From positions 1,674,001 through 1,738,000 of the forward strand of contig NZ_JAUTAL010000001.1 of the NCBI RefSeq assembly GCF_030818575.1: 64,000 nucleotides of DNA, in the 5' to 3' direction. This document shows, one piece after another, positions 53,687 to 62,669 of the stretch. This DNA is from Chryseobacterium camelliae (GTDB taxonomy: Bacteria; Bacteroidota; Bacteroidia; Flavobacteriales; Weeksellaceae). Position numbers and translations under genes: made by a program. The notes under the pieces were generated by a model. The model ran no database searches. It was not told where the DNA came from and saw only the letters and a program-made list of their open reading frames with translations. How positions within the stretch are numbered: position 1 is the first letter of the stretch; each line of letters opens with the position of its first letter.

Positions 53687-54367
53687 ATGTCAATTTTTTC
53701 AGAAAACATAAGGCTTTTGCGCAGCAAATCAGGAAAGACGCAGCGCGAACTGTCTGAACAGATACAAATTCCCCCTTCCAGATACAGTTCTTATGAAAAC
53801 GGCAAATCCAGGCCTCCTGTTGATGTCCTGATCAGGATGTCCAGGATATTCAATGTGAGCATCGATCTCATGCTTTCAGTAGATTTAACGAAACATGCCC
53901 TGGAGGATATGCTCAAGCTTCCGGACAACAGAATCGTCCTGCCGGTTGTGGTGGACCAGAACGGAGATGAAAGCATAGAAATTGTGCCTCAGAAAGCGAC
54001 CATGGGCTATCTCAGGGGCTATAGCGACCCGGAATATATCGAAAGCCTGGAAAGAATTTCTTTGCCATTTCTCAGGAATGGTAAATTCAGGGCTTTCCCG
54101 GCGGACGGAGATTCCATGCCGCCGTTTAAGGACGGTTCTTTTATCATCGGGAAATATATGGAGGGCATCCATGACTTGAAATCCGGAAACGCCTATATCT
54201 TCATTACGTTGAATGACGGTATTACGTTTAAACGCTTAAGGTCTAAAAACACGACTTCCATTACGGTTGCCGCTGATAATACCTTTTACGAGCCATACGA
54301 CATACCGTTGAGCGAAATCATTGAAGTCTGGAAATATGCGACAGGAATTTTCCCTCAGGATTTTTAA
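53687..54367 (+). CDS. XRE-S24 (LexA-like) transcriptional regulator
   Basis: A 226-residue regulator. The N-terminal helix-turn-helix is LRSKSGKTQRELSEQIQIPP (residues 9-28). The C-terminal half is an S24-type fold with the serine in DGDSMPPFKDGS and the lysine in GITFKRL, the pair used for self-cleavage in LexA-type proteins. An Ala-Gly cleavage site is not evident in the linker. Targets are unknown; it is a single gene and no prophage lies beside it. Confidence 0.88.
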   Translation: MSIFSENIRLLRSKSGKTQRELSEQIQIPPSRYSSYENGKSRPPVDVLIRMSRIFNVSIDLMLSVDLTKHALEDMLKLPDNRIVLPVVVDQNGDESIEIVPQKATMGYLRGYSDPEYIESLERISLPFLRNGKFRAFPADGDSMPPFKDGSFIIGKYMEGIHDLKSGNAYIFITLNDGITFKRLRSKNTTSITVAADNTFYEPYDIPLSEIIEVWKYATGIFPQDF

Positions 54368-54512
54368 AGAGTCAAATCCCTATGGATAGTTAAATGATCC
54401 GGAATTGTAACAATATCGGGCCTCACTTGAGAAAATCAGCATAAAAGTATCTGGTTTTCCTTTTGTGATACAAAAATTCCGAGTAAATTCGGTATGACAA
54501 AAATTCCGATTC

Positions 54513-55661
54513 ATGATACAACTTCCTTTATCCAAACTTTCCGATGTGGGGACGACCATTTTCAGCCAGATGACACAGCTGGCTCAGGAGCATGAGGCCA
54601 TCAACCTTTCACAGGGGTTCCCGGATTTCATGCCGGACTCCGCATTGCTGGACCATGTACATTACTTCATTACAAAAGGATTCAATCAGTATGCTCCTAT
54701 GGGCGGTATGCTCGGATTAAAGGAGGAAATTGCCCGGAAAATAGAAGACAGCCATAAAGCCGTTTACCATCCTGATTCGGAGATTACGGTAACGGCAGGC
54801 GGAACCCAGGCCATTTTTACGGCCATTGCGGCATTGGTGAAAAAGGATGATGAAGTGATTATCTTTGAACCGGCCTATGACTGCTATGAGCCTATCGTAG
54901 AGCTTTTCGGGGGTATCATTAAGCGCTTCGAGATGAGGGCTCCCGATTATGAAATTGACTGGAATGCAGTGAAAGGGCTTGTTACGGATAAAACGAGAAT
55001 GATCATCATCAACAACCCGAATAATCCGGCAGGGAGAATACTCAATGAAAATGACTTACAGGCGCTGATTAACATCGTAAAAGGGACTTCTATTCTTATC
55101 CTGAGTGATGAAGTGTATGAGAATATTGTTTTTGACGGAAAAACGCACCTGAGCATCAGTAAATATCCTGAACTGAAGGAAAGAAGCCTTATGGTAGCTT
55201 CGTTCGGAAAGCTTTTCCACGTCACAGGCTGGAAAACCGGCTATTGTGCGGCTCCGAAAAACCTGATGGATGAATTCAGGAAAGTGCATCAGTTCAATGT
55301 TTTTTCCGTTAATACACCCATGCAGCTGGCTTTAGCTGAATACATGAAAAATCCTGAACATTACCTGCACCTGAACAGCTTTTTCCAGGAGAAAAGGGAT
55401 TTCTTGCGGCAGGGGCTCTCCGGCACTTCCTTTGAATTGCTGGATTGCGAAGGTACGTATTTCCAGGCCGTACGGTACAGCAGGATTTCAGATCAGAACG
55501 ATCTGGATTTTGCCAAAGAACTTACGGCAAACCATAAGGTGGCAACGGTACCATTTTCTTCTTTCTATAAAAACAGGTTAAATGAGCATGTGATCCGCCT
55601 CTGTTTTGCCAAAAAACAGGAAACGCTGGAGCGTGCACTCGAGCATCTTTCTAAATTATAA
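54513..55661 (+). CDS. PLP-dependent aminotransferase, probably methionine aminotransferase
   Basis: A 382-residue fold-type I aminotransferase. It has INLSQGFPDFMPD at the start, IIINNPNNPAGRIL, and the PLP lysine in SFGKLFHVTGWKTGY. These features match the YbdL/kynurenine aminotransferase group that uses methionine or aromatic amino acids. The substrate is not proven by sequence. It is a single gene ending at a strong terminator shared with the convergent SDR gene. Confidence 0.9.
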   Translation: MIQLPLSKLSDVGTTIFSQMTQLAQEHEAINLSQGFPDFMPDSALLDHVHYFITKGFNQYAPMGGMLGLKEEIARKIEDSHKAVYHPDSEITVTAGGTQAIFTAIAALVKKDDEVIIFEPAYDCYEPIVELFGGIIKRFEMRAPDYEIDWNAVKGLVTDKTRMIIINNPNNPAGRILNENDLQALINIVKGTSILILSDEVYENIVFDGKTHLSISKYPELKERSLMVASFGKLFHVTGWKTGYCAAPKNLMDEFRKVHQFNVFSVNTPMQLALAEYMKNPEHYLHLNSFFQEKRDFLRQGLSGTSFELLDCEGTYFQAVRYSRISDQNDLDFAKELTANHKVATVPFSSFYKNRLNEHVIRLCFAKKQETLERALEHLSKL

Positions 55662-55662
55662 G

Positions 55663-55704
55663 ATAATCCGGCGGCTGAGATTCTCAGCCGCCGGATTATT
55701 TTTA
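55663..55704. terminator. Strong bidirectional terminator
   Basis: An 18-bp perfect stem (ATAATCCGGCGGCTGAGA and its complement) around a minimal loop, between convergent genes, with Ts on the plus side. Confidence 0.92.
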
Positions 55705-55723
55705 TTCCAGTGTATATCAGATA

Positions 55724-56488
55724 TTACAAGAACATTCCGCCCGAAGCTTCAATCCTCTGCCCGTTGATCCACCGTGCATCTTCAGTACACAGGAACGCCA
55801 CTACACCACCAATATCATCCGGCACACCTGCCCTTCCCAAGGCCGTAGCACTAGCAATCATCGCATTGACCTGCTTGTCGTCCCTTGTCCTTCCTCCGCC
55901 GAAATCCGTTTCGATAGCTCCGGGAGCAATTACATTCGCTTTGATTTTCCTTGGTCCCAGTTCCTTGGCCAGGTATTTCGTTAACATTTCCACACCGGCT
56001 TTAATAGAACCGTAAACGGATGACCCCGGTAACGGAAAACGGGCCAGTCCGGAAGAAATATTGATGATTCCGCCATCTTCATTGATGAACGGCAGGAATT
56101 TCTGGGTGAGAAAGAACACGCCTTTAAAGTGAATGTCAACAATATCATCCAGCTGCTCTTCGGTAACGTCGGGAACCGGCGCATATAGTGCGGTACCTGC
56201 ATTGTTGATGAGGTAATCGATATTGCGGCTGCCGGTATTCGGCTCCAGATGGTCTCCTACGGTTTTTACAAAATCATCAAAGCTCTTTATATCTTTGGTA
56301 TCGAGCTGGTATGCAATTGCTTTTCTTCCGAGTGCCTGGATCTCCCGCACGGTCTGCTCGGCTTCTTCCCTGTTGGTTTTATACGTAACGATGATATCGA
56401 GACCTTTTTGTGCGGTTTTCAGGGCTGCATTTTTTCCCAATCCGCGGCTTCCGCCTGTAATAAGTGCAATTTTTGTTCTGGCTTCCAT
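55724..56488 (-). CDS. SDR-family oxidoreductase
   Basis: A 254-residue classical short-chain dehydrogenase. The cofactor site is LITGGSRGLGKNAAL, followed by the NNAG motif (YLINNAGTALYAP), a serine (IINISSGLARF) and the catalytic YxxxK (SSVYGSIKAGVE). The substrate is unknown. It lies 87 bp after an AraC-type regulator on the same strand, which may control it. Confidence 0.92.
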   Translation of the reverse strand: MEARTKIALITGGSRGLGKNAALKTAQKGLDIIVTYKTNREEAEQTVREIQALGRKAIAYQLDTKDIKSFDDFVKTVGDHLEPNTGSRNIDYLINNAGTALYAPVPDVTEEQLDDIVDIHFKGVFFLTQKFLPFINEDGGIINISSGLARFPLPGSSVYGSIKAGVEMLTKYLAKELGPRKIKANVIAPGAIETDFGGGRTRDDKQVNAMIASATALGRAGVPDDIGGVVAFLCTEDARWINGQRIEASGGMFL

Positions 56489-56575
56489 ATTTCAATTGTT
56501 TTTAATGCAACAAAGTTCTGCAATAATGGAAGCAAATCCTTTGCCCGAATCAAACTGAAATTTGCAAAATTCAAA

Positions 56576-57523
56576 TCAGGCGCGGAATTCCACCGGAGTC
56601 AGGGCAGTCTTCTTCTTAAAGAAATTGGAAAAATGAGCTATTTCCTCAAAGCCCAATGCATAAGCGATCTCAGAAACATTCCACCGCGTCTGTCTCAGCA
56701 GGATTTTGGCTTCCTGTACCACTCGCTCGGCAATAATTTCAGTAGTTGTCTTACCGGTACTTTCCTTTAATCTTTTATTGAGGTAGTTGACATGGACCGC
56801 CAGCCGGTCTGCATAATCTTTGGCGGTTTTCAGCTGTAGCCTGCGGTCTGTGCTTTCAATAGGAAATTGCCGCTCCAGCAGCTCAAGGAACATGGATACG
56901 ACCCGTAATGAAGCATCATGAGTTGCAGGAAGTTCTTCAGCAGGCTGCAGCTTCTGCCCGTAATGGATCAGTTCGGCAACATAATTCCGTATCAGGTCAT
57001 ACTTAAATGCGTAATCGGAATCTATTTCTTTTTTGATTTTAGCATACAGCAATTCTATTTCATCGGCCAGTTCATCATCAATTTCAAAGAGCGGCACAGC
57101 TCCTGGCCGGAAGATCGGCAGATCTTCCAGGATGTTGCGTGGCCGGTCCTTTACCATAAAGTCTTCCGTAAAGACACAGAAACTCCCGGTTTGAGCTGGA
57201 TCTTCCGGGATCCAGTGGTAGGGTACTTTGGGAGTGGCAAACAGCAGGGCATTTTTTTCGATGCGGATTACCTTATCAGCATATTCCGCCCTGTTCTTTC
57301 CGCGGATGAGGCTGATCTTATAGTATTTCCGCCTGTTGTACGGCATCTCTGAGGTCAGTTTTACCTGCCGGATGGTTTGTGCGATATCAAATACGTTGAA
57401 ATGCCCGATTTCCTTGTGAAGCCCTTTAGGAAAAAGGCTATTGACATCTTTACCGAGTTTCAGGGTCATTTCACGGTAGAAGTCTTCCAGGGAAGTATGT
57501 GAGGTATGGACTGTTTTTTCCAT
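56576..57523 (-). CDS. AraC-family transcriptional regulator
   Basis: A 315-residue regulator with a cupin-like N-terminal sensing domain (about 30-160) and a C-terminal pair of helix-turn-helix motifs (LAVHVNYLNKRLKESTGKTT and VSEIAYALGFEEIAHFSNFF). The neighbouring SDR gene is the likely target. The inducer is unknown. Confidence 0.92.
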   Translation of the reverse strand: MEKTVHTSHTSLEDFYREMTLKLGKDVNSLFPKGLHKEIGHFNVFDIAQTIRQVKLTSEMPYNRRKYYKISLIRGKNRAEYADKVIRIEKNALLFATPKVPYHWIPEDPAQTGSFCVFTEDFMVKDRPRNILEDLPIFRPGAVPLFEIDDELADEIELLYAKIKKEIDSDYAFKYDLIRNYVAELIHYGQKLQPAEELPATHDASLRVVSMFLELLERQFPIESTDRRLQLKTAKDYADRLAVHVNYLNKRLKESTGKTTTEIIAERVVQEAKILLRQTRWNVSEIAYALGFEEIAHFSNFFKKKTALTPVEFRA

Positions 57524-57566
57524 GATAAAGATTTGTACAATTCAAATGTACGAAGTATTGGATTAA

Positions 57567-58646
57567 TTAAATGACAATGCCTCCAAGCATTTCAAGTTCC
57601 CATTTTCCGTTTCGGTATTCCGCTGCGTAATTGGTAGAAGAACTGCTACCCCACTTTTCGATATAGAACCGTTCCGGAAAAGCTTTATTCTTTTTAATTT
57701 TAGAAATTCCGAAATGATACACGTCGGTAGACCTGAGGTAACGGCTTTCCTTGTCCTTATCTTCAGGTGCAAATAAAACTTTATACTCACTGGGAGTAAT
57801 CTGGTGGAAATAATCACAGTCTGTTTTAAAAACCACAAAATGATATGGATCTTTTTGAAAATCAGGCGTCCCTGCATAATTCGGAATCAGCATTTCATAC
57901 AATTCGGTAAACTTATTTTTTCCTGATTGATACATTGGATTTACATCAACAAAGTCATTGACTCCGTCTCCGTCAGAATCCTGATGATCAGGATTTAAGC
58001 CAAAACATTTTTCAAAAATATCATTGTATCCGTCCTGATCTGTATCTTTCATTAATGCAGTCAGATTGATCTTAAACAGTTTTCCATCGGCAATCGCAGA
58101 ATAATCATCATAACCGGGAAGCCCGGCAACCTGGATAATCTTCACCAGGCTCCCTTCAATTTGTAAAGATCCATCTTTAATAATCGGCTGGTCCTGAATT
58201 TCATTGAAGTAATAATGGCTGAAACTTAAGCCTAAAAAGTAAGCGGATGGTTTACCATTGGCTATTTTCAACAACCAGTATCCCAAATCATTTTTAGCCA
58301 GGGCGTATTGAGCATTGCGATAGTTTTGCTGTTTGTAGATCACAAAACCTTTATGGAAGTAATTCCTGAAGTTTTTATATTCAGTTGCTTTTTCATTTAA
58401 GATCAGTTCATATTTTTTACCGTCATATTCATGAGTATAGATACTGTCTTCTTTAAACGTCCTGAAGCTCTTCAAATCTATGATCTGTACATAAGAAGGT
58501 TTCTCAGCAAGGATCTCTTTTACTGTAAATGGTTTTTCTTCCACATATTCGCGCTCTTCTTGATCAGAGACAAAGCAGTTTTCCTCAATACTTTTAGAAC
58601 AGGAGTAAAGAGATACCATGAAAAAAATACAATAGATGAATTTCAT
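57567..58646 (-). CDS. Lipoprotein with thrombospondin type 3-like calcium repeats
   Basis: About 359 residues from ATG 58646, which gives a short signal peptide with the lipobox SLYSCSKS. An upstream start would remove that feature. Between residues about 215 and 255 lie aspartate-rich calcium-binding repeats (DTDQDGYNDIFEKCFG, DSDGDGVNDFVDVNP), as in thrombospondin type 3 or dockerin-like units. The rest was not recognised. It is outer-membrane or surface linked, by inference. Confidence 0.82.
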   Translation of the reverse strand: MKFIYCIFFMVSLYSCSKSIEENCFVSDQEEREYVEEKPFTVKEILAEKPSYVQIIDLKSFRTFKEDSIYTHEYDGKKYELILNEKATEYKNFRNYFHKGFVIYKQQNYRNAQYALAKNDLGYWLLKIANGKPSAYFLGLSFSHYYFNEIQDQPIIKDGSLQIEGSLVKIIQVAGLPGYDDYSAIADGKLFKINLTALMKDTDQDGYNDIFEKCFGLNPDHQDSDGDGVNDFVDVNPMYQSGKNKFTELYEMLIPNYAGTPDFQKDPYHFVVFKTDCDYFHQITPSEYKVLFAPEDKDKESRYLRSTDVYHFGISKIKKNKAFPERFYIEKWGSSSSTNYAAEYRNGKWELEMLGGIVI

Positions 58647-58671
58647 ACTATAAAGTTTCCGACTTGAATGC

Positions 58672-58702
58672 AAAAAACGCTCCCAAATCCGGAAGCGTTT
58701 TC
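58672..58702 (-). terminator. Terminator of ychF
   Basis: AAAACGCT and its partner AAGCGTTTT pair around a loop, just past the ychF stop on the minus strand, with a T-rich 3' side. Confidence 0.75.
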
Positions 58703-58728
58703 TGTTATAACTAGCTTTAATAGTATCC

Positions 58729-59820
58729 TTATACGTTGAATCTGAAGTGCATGATGTCACCGTCTTTTACGATATATTCTTTACCTTCCACGGAAAGCTT
58801 ACCGGCTTCCTTCACTTTTGCTTCGGAACCGTAGGTCATATAATCGTCATATTTGATCACTTCTGCACGGATGAATCCTTTTTCGAAATCGGTGTGGATC
58901 ACGCCTGCGGCCTGTGGTGCCGTCCAGCCCTGTCCGATGGTCCATGCCCTTACTTCCTTTACCCCGGCAGTAAAATATGTCTGAAGTTTCAGCAGGTCAT
59001 ATGCCTTTCTGATCAAACGGTTCACGCCCGGCTCCGTAAGTCCGAGTTCTTCAAGGAAAATCTCTCTTTCTTCAAAGGTTTCAAGCTCATTGATGTCGGC
59101 TTCGATCTGTGCAGCCAGTACTACGACTTCCGCACCTTCATTTTTTGCCATTTCTTCAATTTTGCCAATCCATTCATTGCCGTTCTTAATGGAATTTTCA
59201 TCCACATTACAAACGTACAGAACAGGTTTATTCGTCAACAGCTGAACTTCCCCTATAATGGATTTTGTGGTATCATCCACTGCAAATTCCCTTGCATTCT
59301 TACCGTCTTCGAGGAATTTCTGAAGGTTTTGCAGGGTTTCATAAGTAAGGATGTCTTCCTTTTTACCGGACTTAATGAATTTCTTTGCTTTCTCAACCGC
59401 TTTACCTACGGTTTCCAGATCTTTCAGCTGAAGTTCGATATCAATGATTTCTTTATCTCTCAACGGGTCTACAGAACCTTCTACATGGACGATGTTCCCG
59501 TTATCAAAGCATCTTAATACATGAATAATGGCCTCGCACTCCCTGATGTTGGCCAGGAACTGGTTCCCCAGTCCTTCTCCTTTGCTGGCTCCTTTTACCA
59601 GACCGGCAATATCAACGATCTCCACTACCGCCGGCAAAACCCTTTCAGGCTTTACGATCTTTTCAAGCTCGAATAACCTTTGATCCGGTACGGATACCGT
59701 TCCGAGGTTAGGCTCGATGGTACAGAAAGGATAATTGGCTGACTGTGCTTTTGCATTGCTCAGGCAGTTGAAAAGAGTTGATTTACCTACATTCGGCAAG
59801 CCTACGATTCCACATTTCAT
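58729..59820 (-). CDS. ychF: Redox-linked ATPase YchF/OLA1
   Basis: A universally conserved P-loop NTPase of 363 residues that prefers ATP over GTP and binds ribosomes. It has the P-loop (GLPNVGKSTLFNCLSNAKAQ), the DxxG box (DIAGLVKGASKGEGLGNQ), the changed NxxE recognition motif (CNVDE) and the C-terminal TGS-like domain (LQTYFTAGVKEVRAWTI). It is a single gene. Confidence 0.97.
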   Translation of the reverse strand: MKCGIVGLPNVGKSTLFNCLSNAKAQSANYPFCTIEPNLGTVSVPDQRLFELEKIVKPERVLPAVVEIVDIAGLVKGASKGEGLGNQFLANIRECEAIIHVLRCFDNGNIVHVEGSVDPLRDKEIIDIELQLKDLETVGKAVEKAKKFIKSGKKEDILTYETLQNLQKFLEDGKNAREFAVDDTTKSIIGEVQLLTNKPVLYVCNVDENSIKNGNEWIGKIEEMAKNEGAEVVVLAAQIEADINELETFEEREIFLEELGLTEPGVNRLIRKAYDLLKLQTYFTAGVKEVRAWTIGQGWTAPQAAGVIHTDFEKGFIRAEVIKYDDYMTYGSEAKVKEAGKLSVEGKEYIVKDGDIMHFRFNV

Positions 59821-59911
59821 ATTGTAAAATTCTAAGTTTTAAATTTATCATCCGGGGCCTGGAATGATCCCATATCACAACGGGATGCAGAAACCCTGAT
59901 CTTTCAGCCCG

Positions 59912-59919
59912 CAAAGATA
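59912..59919 (-). promoter_or_regulatory. -7 box for ychF
   Basis: On the minus strand TATCTTTG fits TAnnTTTG. It implies a 5' leader of about 85 nt. Confidence 0.45.
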
Positions 59920-59943
59920 GTGATTTTAAGGACAGTTTCATAA

Positions 59944-59971
59944 TAAAAAAATCTGCCGGAGACCGGCAGAT
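59944..59971 (-). terminator. Terminator of the ferritin gene
   Basis: ATCTGCCGG and CCGGCAGAT pair around a 3-nt loop and are followed on the minus strand by seven Ts. Confidence 0.9.
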
Positions 59972-60002
59972 GATGTCTGTATCTGATAGAATTTTCTTGA
60001 TG

Positions 60003-60554
60003 TTATGGATTGGCTCCGGTAGCGTCCTGCGCCTGTTCTGCGTCATCCGGAAGCGTCTCGAGAGTCTTGTCCAGCGCAAATAGTGATTCGTCGGTTGCCC
60101 TGTCTCCACCCGCGATTTTTAATTTATCAATCAGGTTCATGGCAAATGTTTCCTCTTCAATCTGTTCTTTTACAAACCACTGAAGGAAATTCCATGAAGC
60201 CCAGTCTTTCTCTTCAAAAGCCATATCCACCAGTTTATAGATTGCCGTTGTATTATCCACTTCATGCTGAAAAACCAGGTCGAAACAGTGGGTTAGGCTT
60301 TTCGGTTCCTCTCCAGGAGCTGGTAATTCGGTAATTTTCGGCTTGCCCCCTCTGTTGAGTACATATTGCATAAATTTTACGGCATGATCCCTTTCTTCCT
60401 GGGCATGACGGAACAGAAAATTTGAAATTCCACCGTACCCTTTATCGGCAGCCCAGATTCCGTATGAAAAATAAACGCGTGACTGTAAGTCTTCGGTATT
60501 CATCTGGTCGCTTAACGCCTTTTCAAGTCTCGGTGAAAGTCTGTTGGTATTCAT
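60003..60554 (-). CDS. Non-heme bacterial ferritin
   Basis: A 183-residue four-helix ferritin that oxidises and stores iron in a 24-mer cage. The ferroxidase ligands are in place: the first-helix Glu (MNTEDLQSRVYFSYG), the Glu and His of AQEERDHAVKFM, the Glu of FQHEVDNT and the EQIEEE stretch. The C-terminus ends in an acidic, Ala-rich tail beyond the fold. It is a single gene with its own -7 box and terminator. Confidence 0.94.
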   Translation of the reverse strand: MNTNRLSPRLEKALSDQMNTEDLQSRVYFSYGIWAADKGYGGISNFLFRHAQEERDHAVKFMQYVLNRGGKPKITELPAPGEEPKSLTHCFDLVFQHEVDNTTAIYKLVDMAFEEKDWASWNFLQWFVKEQIEEETFAMNLIDKLKIAGGDRATDESLFALDKTLETLPDDAEQAQDATGANP

Positions 60555-60590
60555 AATTTATATTTTTTGATGATTATGGGTATTAAAATG

Positions 60591-60598
60591 CAAAAATA
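60591..60598 (-). promoter_or_regulatory. -7 box for the ferritin gene
   Basis: On the minus strand TATTTTTG fits TAnnTTTG, 36 nt before the start codon. Confidence 0.5.
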
Positions 60599-60765
60599 GT
60601 TCCGTGAAACCGGAGTTGTATTTTAACTCCATACTCATCGACTCAATAATTACCTGTAATACAATTACTTATACTCTAGTTTATAGTTATTCTAAACTTC
60701 TTTCAACTGCTGAACCAGCCATTTTTCTAAGGTCTCAACCTGTACAGCATTGCTGATCAGTAAAT

Positions 60766-60837
60766 TCGGGAGCTGTTTCCCGCTTTCCGCTGCAATCTTT
60801 TTTTTCAAAAAGGATTTTCACTTCAATCGGGGCTAGG
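60766..60837. other. Structured intergenic element, unassigned
   Basis: A 70-bp segment with nested pairing. On the minus strand it reads AGCCCCG, an inner hairpin (ATCCTTTTT against AAAAAAGAT) and CGGGAAACAGCT, so CCCG/CGGG and AGC/GCT can close the outside. From memory, similar AGCCC...AGCT elements are frequent between flavobacterial genes, but I could not verify this. No gene is seen in 60555-60946. Confidence 0.45.
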
Positions 60838-60882
60838 ATTGCAGTCTTTTGTTTAGATATAAGCCGATTTATATAGTTGATC

Positions 60883-60910
60883 ATTGATGATTGATGATTG
60901 ATGATTGATC
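60883..60910. repeat. Short tandem repeat, 7-bp unit
   Basis: Four units of ATTGATG, the last ending ATTGATC, in the gene-free stretch between the ferritin and GHL10 genes. Confidence 0.85.
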
Positions 60911-60946
60911 GTTCAACTGTAAAGCAATAGTTATAGTTAAACAGCA

Positions 60947-60973
60947 AAAAATCCCGCAAAAGATTTACGGGAT
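60947..60973 (-). terminator. Terminator of the GHL10-type gene
   Basis: On the minus strand ATCCCG and CGGGAT pair around an 11-nt loop, followed by six Ts. Confidence 0.8.
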
Positions 60974-60996
60974 TGTATGCATATTTTTACAGGGGT

Positions 60997-62577
60997 CTAT
61001 TTTATCTTCCTGGCCGTGTAATCACTCTCGTTACCAAGACGGTCGATCGCTTTAATCGCTACGCCATTCAGCACTCTTCCTTCTTTTGATTTCGGAATGT
61101 CCTTGGAAAGCTGATCCAGGGTAAGGATTTCAGTTTCCCATACTCCGTTATACTGGGTGAACAGTACCCATTTGAAAACTTCTTTCAGGTTGGGAGTGCT
61201 CCAGCTTGCCCGTATTGTACTTCCCGCATCCGCCAGGAACAGTGAAGGGACCTGTAATGGAGCGGCTTTGATCCAGGGTGATTTAGGAATCAGGGCTTTC
61301 TCTTTGTATGGCCCGTTTTTAAGTGTAGACAGCATTCCGGGATTTTTGGTGAGCCCGGCAATGCTCCAGTGGATTTCACCGGCATCATTCCCCAACACCT
61401 GACGGGAAATGTCGATCTGGTTTCTGATCTCAGACGGGCGGTCGTTGGACTTTACCTCAATGGTATTCAGACCAGGCCATAAATGGCGTTTCAGGGTATT
61501 TTCAGATTCCCACCAGTTGAGCAGTGCACCGAAGCCCTGCCCTTTGGAATCAACGGGCCAGTACAACTGGGGCGAAAAATAATCTACCCAGCCTTTATTC
61601 AGCCATAATTTGGCATCGGCGTATAATTCGTCAAACTGGGATGAACCAACCACCCCCTGAGGGTATCCCGGTTTCCAGATCCCGAACGGGCTGATCCCGA
61701 ATTTCACATAATCTTTCTCTGCGTGAATTTCTTTGTAGATCCGCTCTACAAACCTGTTGACATTATCCCTTCTCCAGTCTGCCCTGGATAAGGTACCGCC
61801 ACTGTTTACATAAGCAGTCCAACTTGCGGTATCCGGAAAATCAGCACCGTGGTTGTATGCAGCATACGGATAAAAATAATCATCAAAATGCACTCCGTCT
61901 ATGTCATACCGCTTAACGAGGTCTTTTACAATATTGGAAACATGTCCCTGCGTTTTAGGATTGGCAGGATCGAACCAGTACATCCCGTTTTTAAGCCTCA
62001 CCACCATGTCGGGAAGTTTATTGACCATTGACAGGTTGCTCACCGGACCGCCGTTGGAATGGTGGGCACGGTAAGGGTTCAGCCATACATGCAGTTCGAG
62101 GCCTCTTTTGTGGGCTTCTTCAATCCAGAACTGCAGAGGATCGTAATTCGGATAAGGCGCACGGCCTGTCTGGCCGGTCAGGAAATATGACCAGGGTTCA
62201 ATCTCACTGGTGTATAAAGCATCTGCTGAAGGACGGACCTGAAAGATCACCGCATTGAAATTATTGTCGGCAAGCATATCCAGCATCCCGATGGCTTCTG
62301 CTTTTTGCTGGTCTACAGACAGATTATTCCTTGATGGCCAGTTGATGTTCGCCACACTGGCAACCCAGGCTCCACGGAATTCACGGCCGATCACCGGAAG
62401 GTTGGTCCTGTAGGTTTCTTCCGGTTCTGCTTTTATAGGAGGAGGTTTAGGGAGAGAGGTTGCCTGCGGAACAGGCTTTTTACCCGTCTGAGATGTCACG
62501 GCTTTCTGTGAGGAGCAAGACCCCATCGCAATAGCTGAGAAAAACAGGGCTGTATACGTAATGTTTCTGATGTTCAT
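60997..62577 (-). CDS. Lipoprotein glycosyl hydrolase, GHL10 (DUF187) type
   Basis: A 526-residue lipoprotein (lipobox MGSCSSQ) of the family 10-like glycosyl hydrolases. After a Pro/Thr-rich linker the (beta/alpha)8 barrel begins with REFRGAWVASVANINWPS and includes NFNAVIFQVRPSADALY, LELHVWLNPYRAH and DGVHFDDYFYPY, with the acidic residues expected for catalysis. It ends in a fibronectin-like domain. Relatives act on peptidoglycan or other polysaccharides; the substrate here is open. Confidence 0.92.
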   Translation of the reverse strand: MNIRNITYTALFFSAIAMGSCSSQKAVTSQTGKKPVPQATSLPKPPPIKAEPEETYRTNLPVIGREFRGAWVASVANINWPSRNNLSVDQQKAEAIGMLDMLADNNFNAVIFQVRPSADALYTSEIEPWSYFLTGQTGRAPYPNYDPLQFWIEEAHKRGLELHVWLNPYRAHHSNGGPVSNLSMVNKLPDMVVRLKNGMYWFDPANPKTQGHVSNIVKDLVKRYDIDGVHFDDYFYPYAAYNHGADFPDTASWTAYVNSGGTLSRADWRRDNVNRFVERIYKEIHAEKDYVKFGISPFGIWKPGYPQGVVGSSQFDELYADAKLWLNKGWVDYFSPQLYWPVDSKGQGFGALLNWWESENTLKRHLWPGLNTIEVKSNDRPSEIRNQIDISRQVLGNDAGEIHWSIAGLTKNPGMLSTLKNGPYKEKALIPKSPWIKAAPLQVPSLFLADAGSTIRASWSTPNLKEVFKWVLFTQYNGVWETEILTLDQLSKDIPKSKEGRVLNGVAIKAIDRLGNESDYTARKIK

Positions 62578-62669
62578 AAAGCAAAAATAATGTTATTCAT
62601 TTTTATTAGGAAACGCGACGCTTCCAAATTATGCGCTGAATATGAGTTAATGGATGATTTTTTTGATTT

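Noticed and set aside
60735..60959. A 74-codon minus-strand frame
   Set aside because: It overlaps the tandem ATTGATG repeat and the structured element, and its translation shows no domain.
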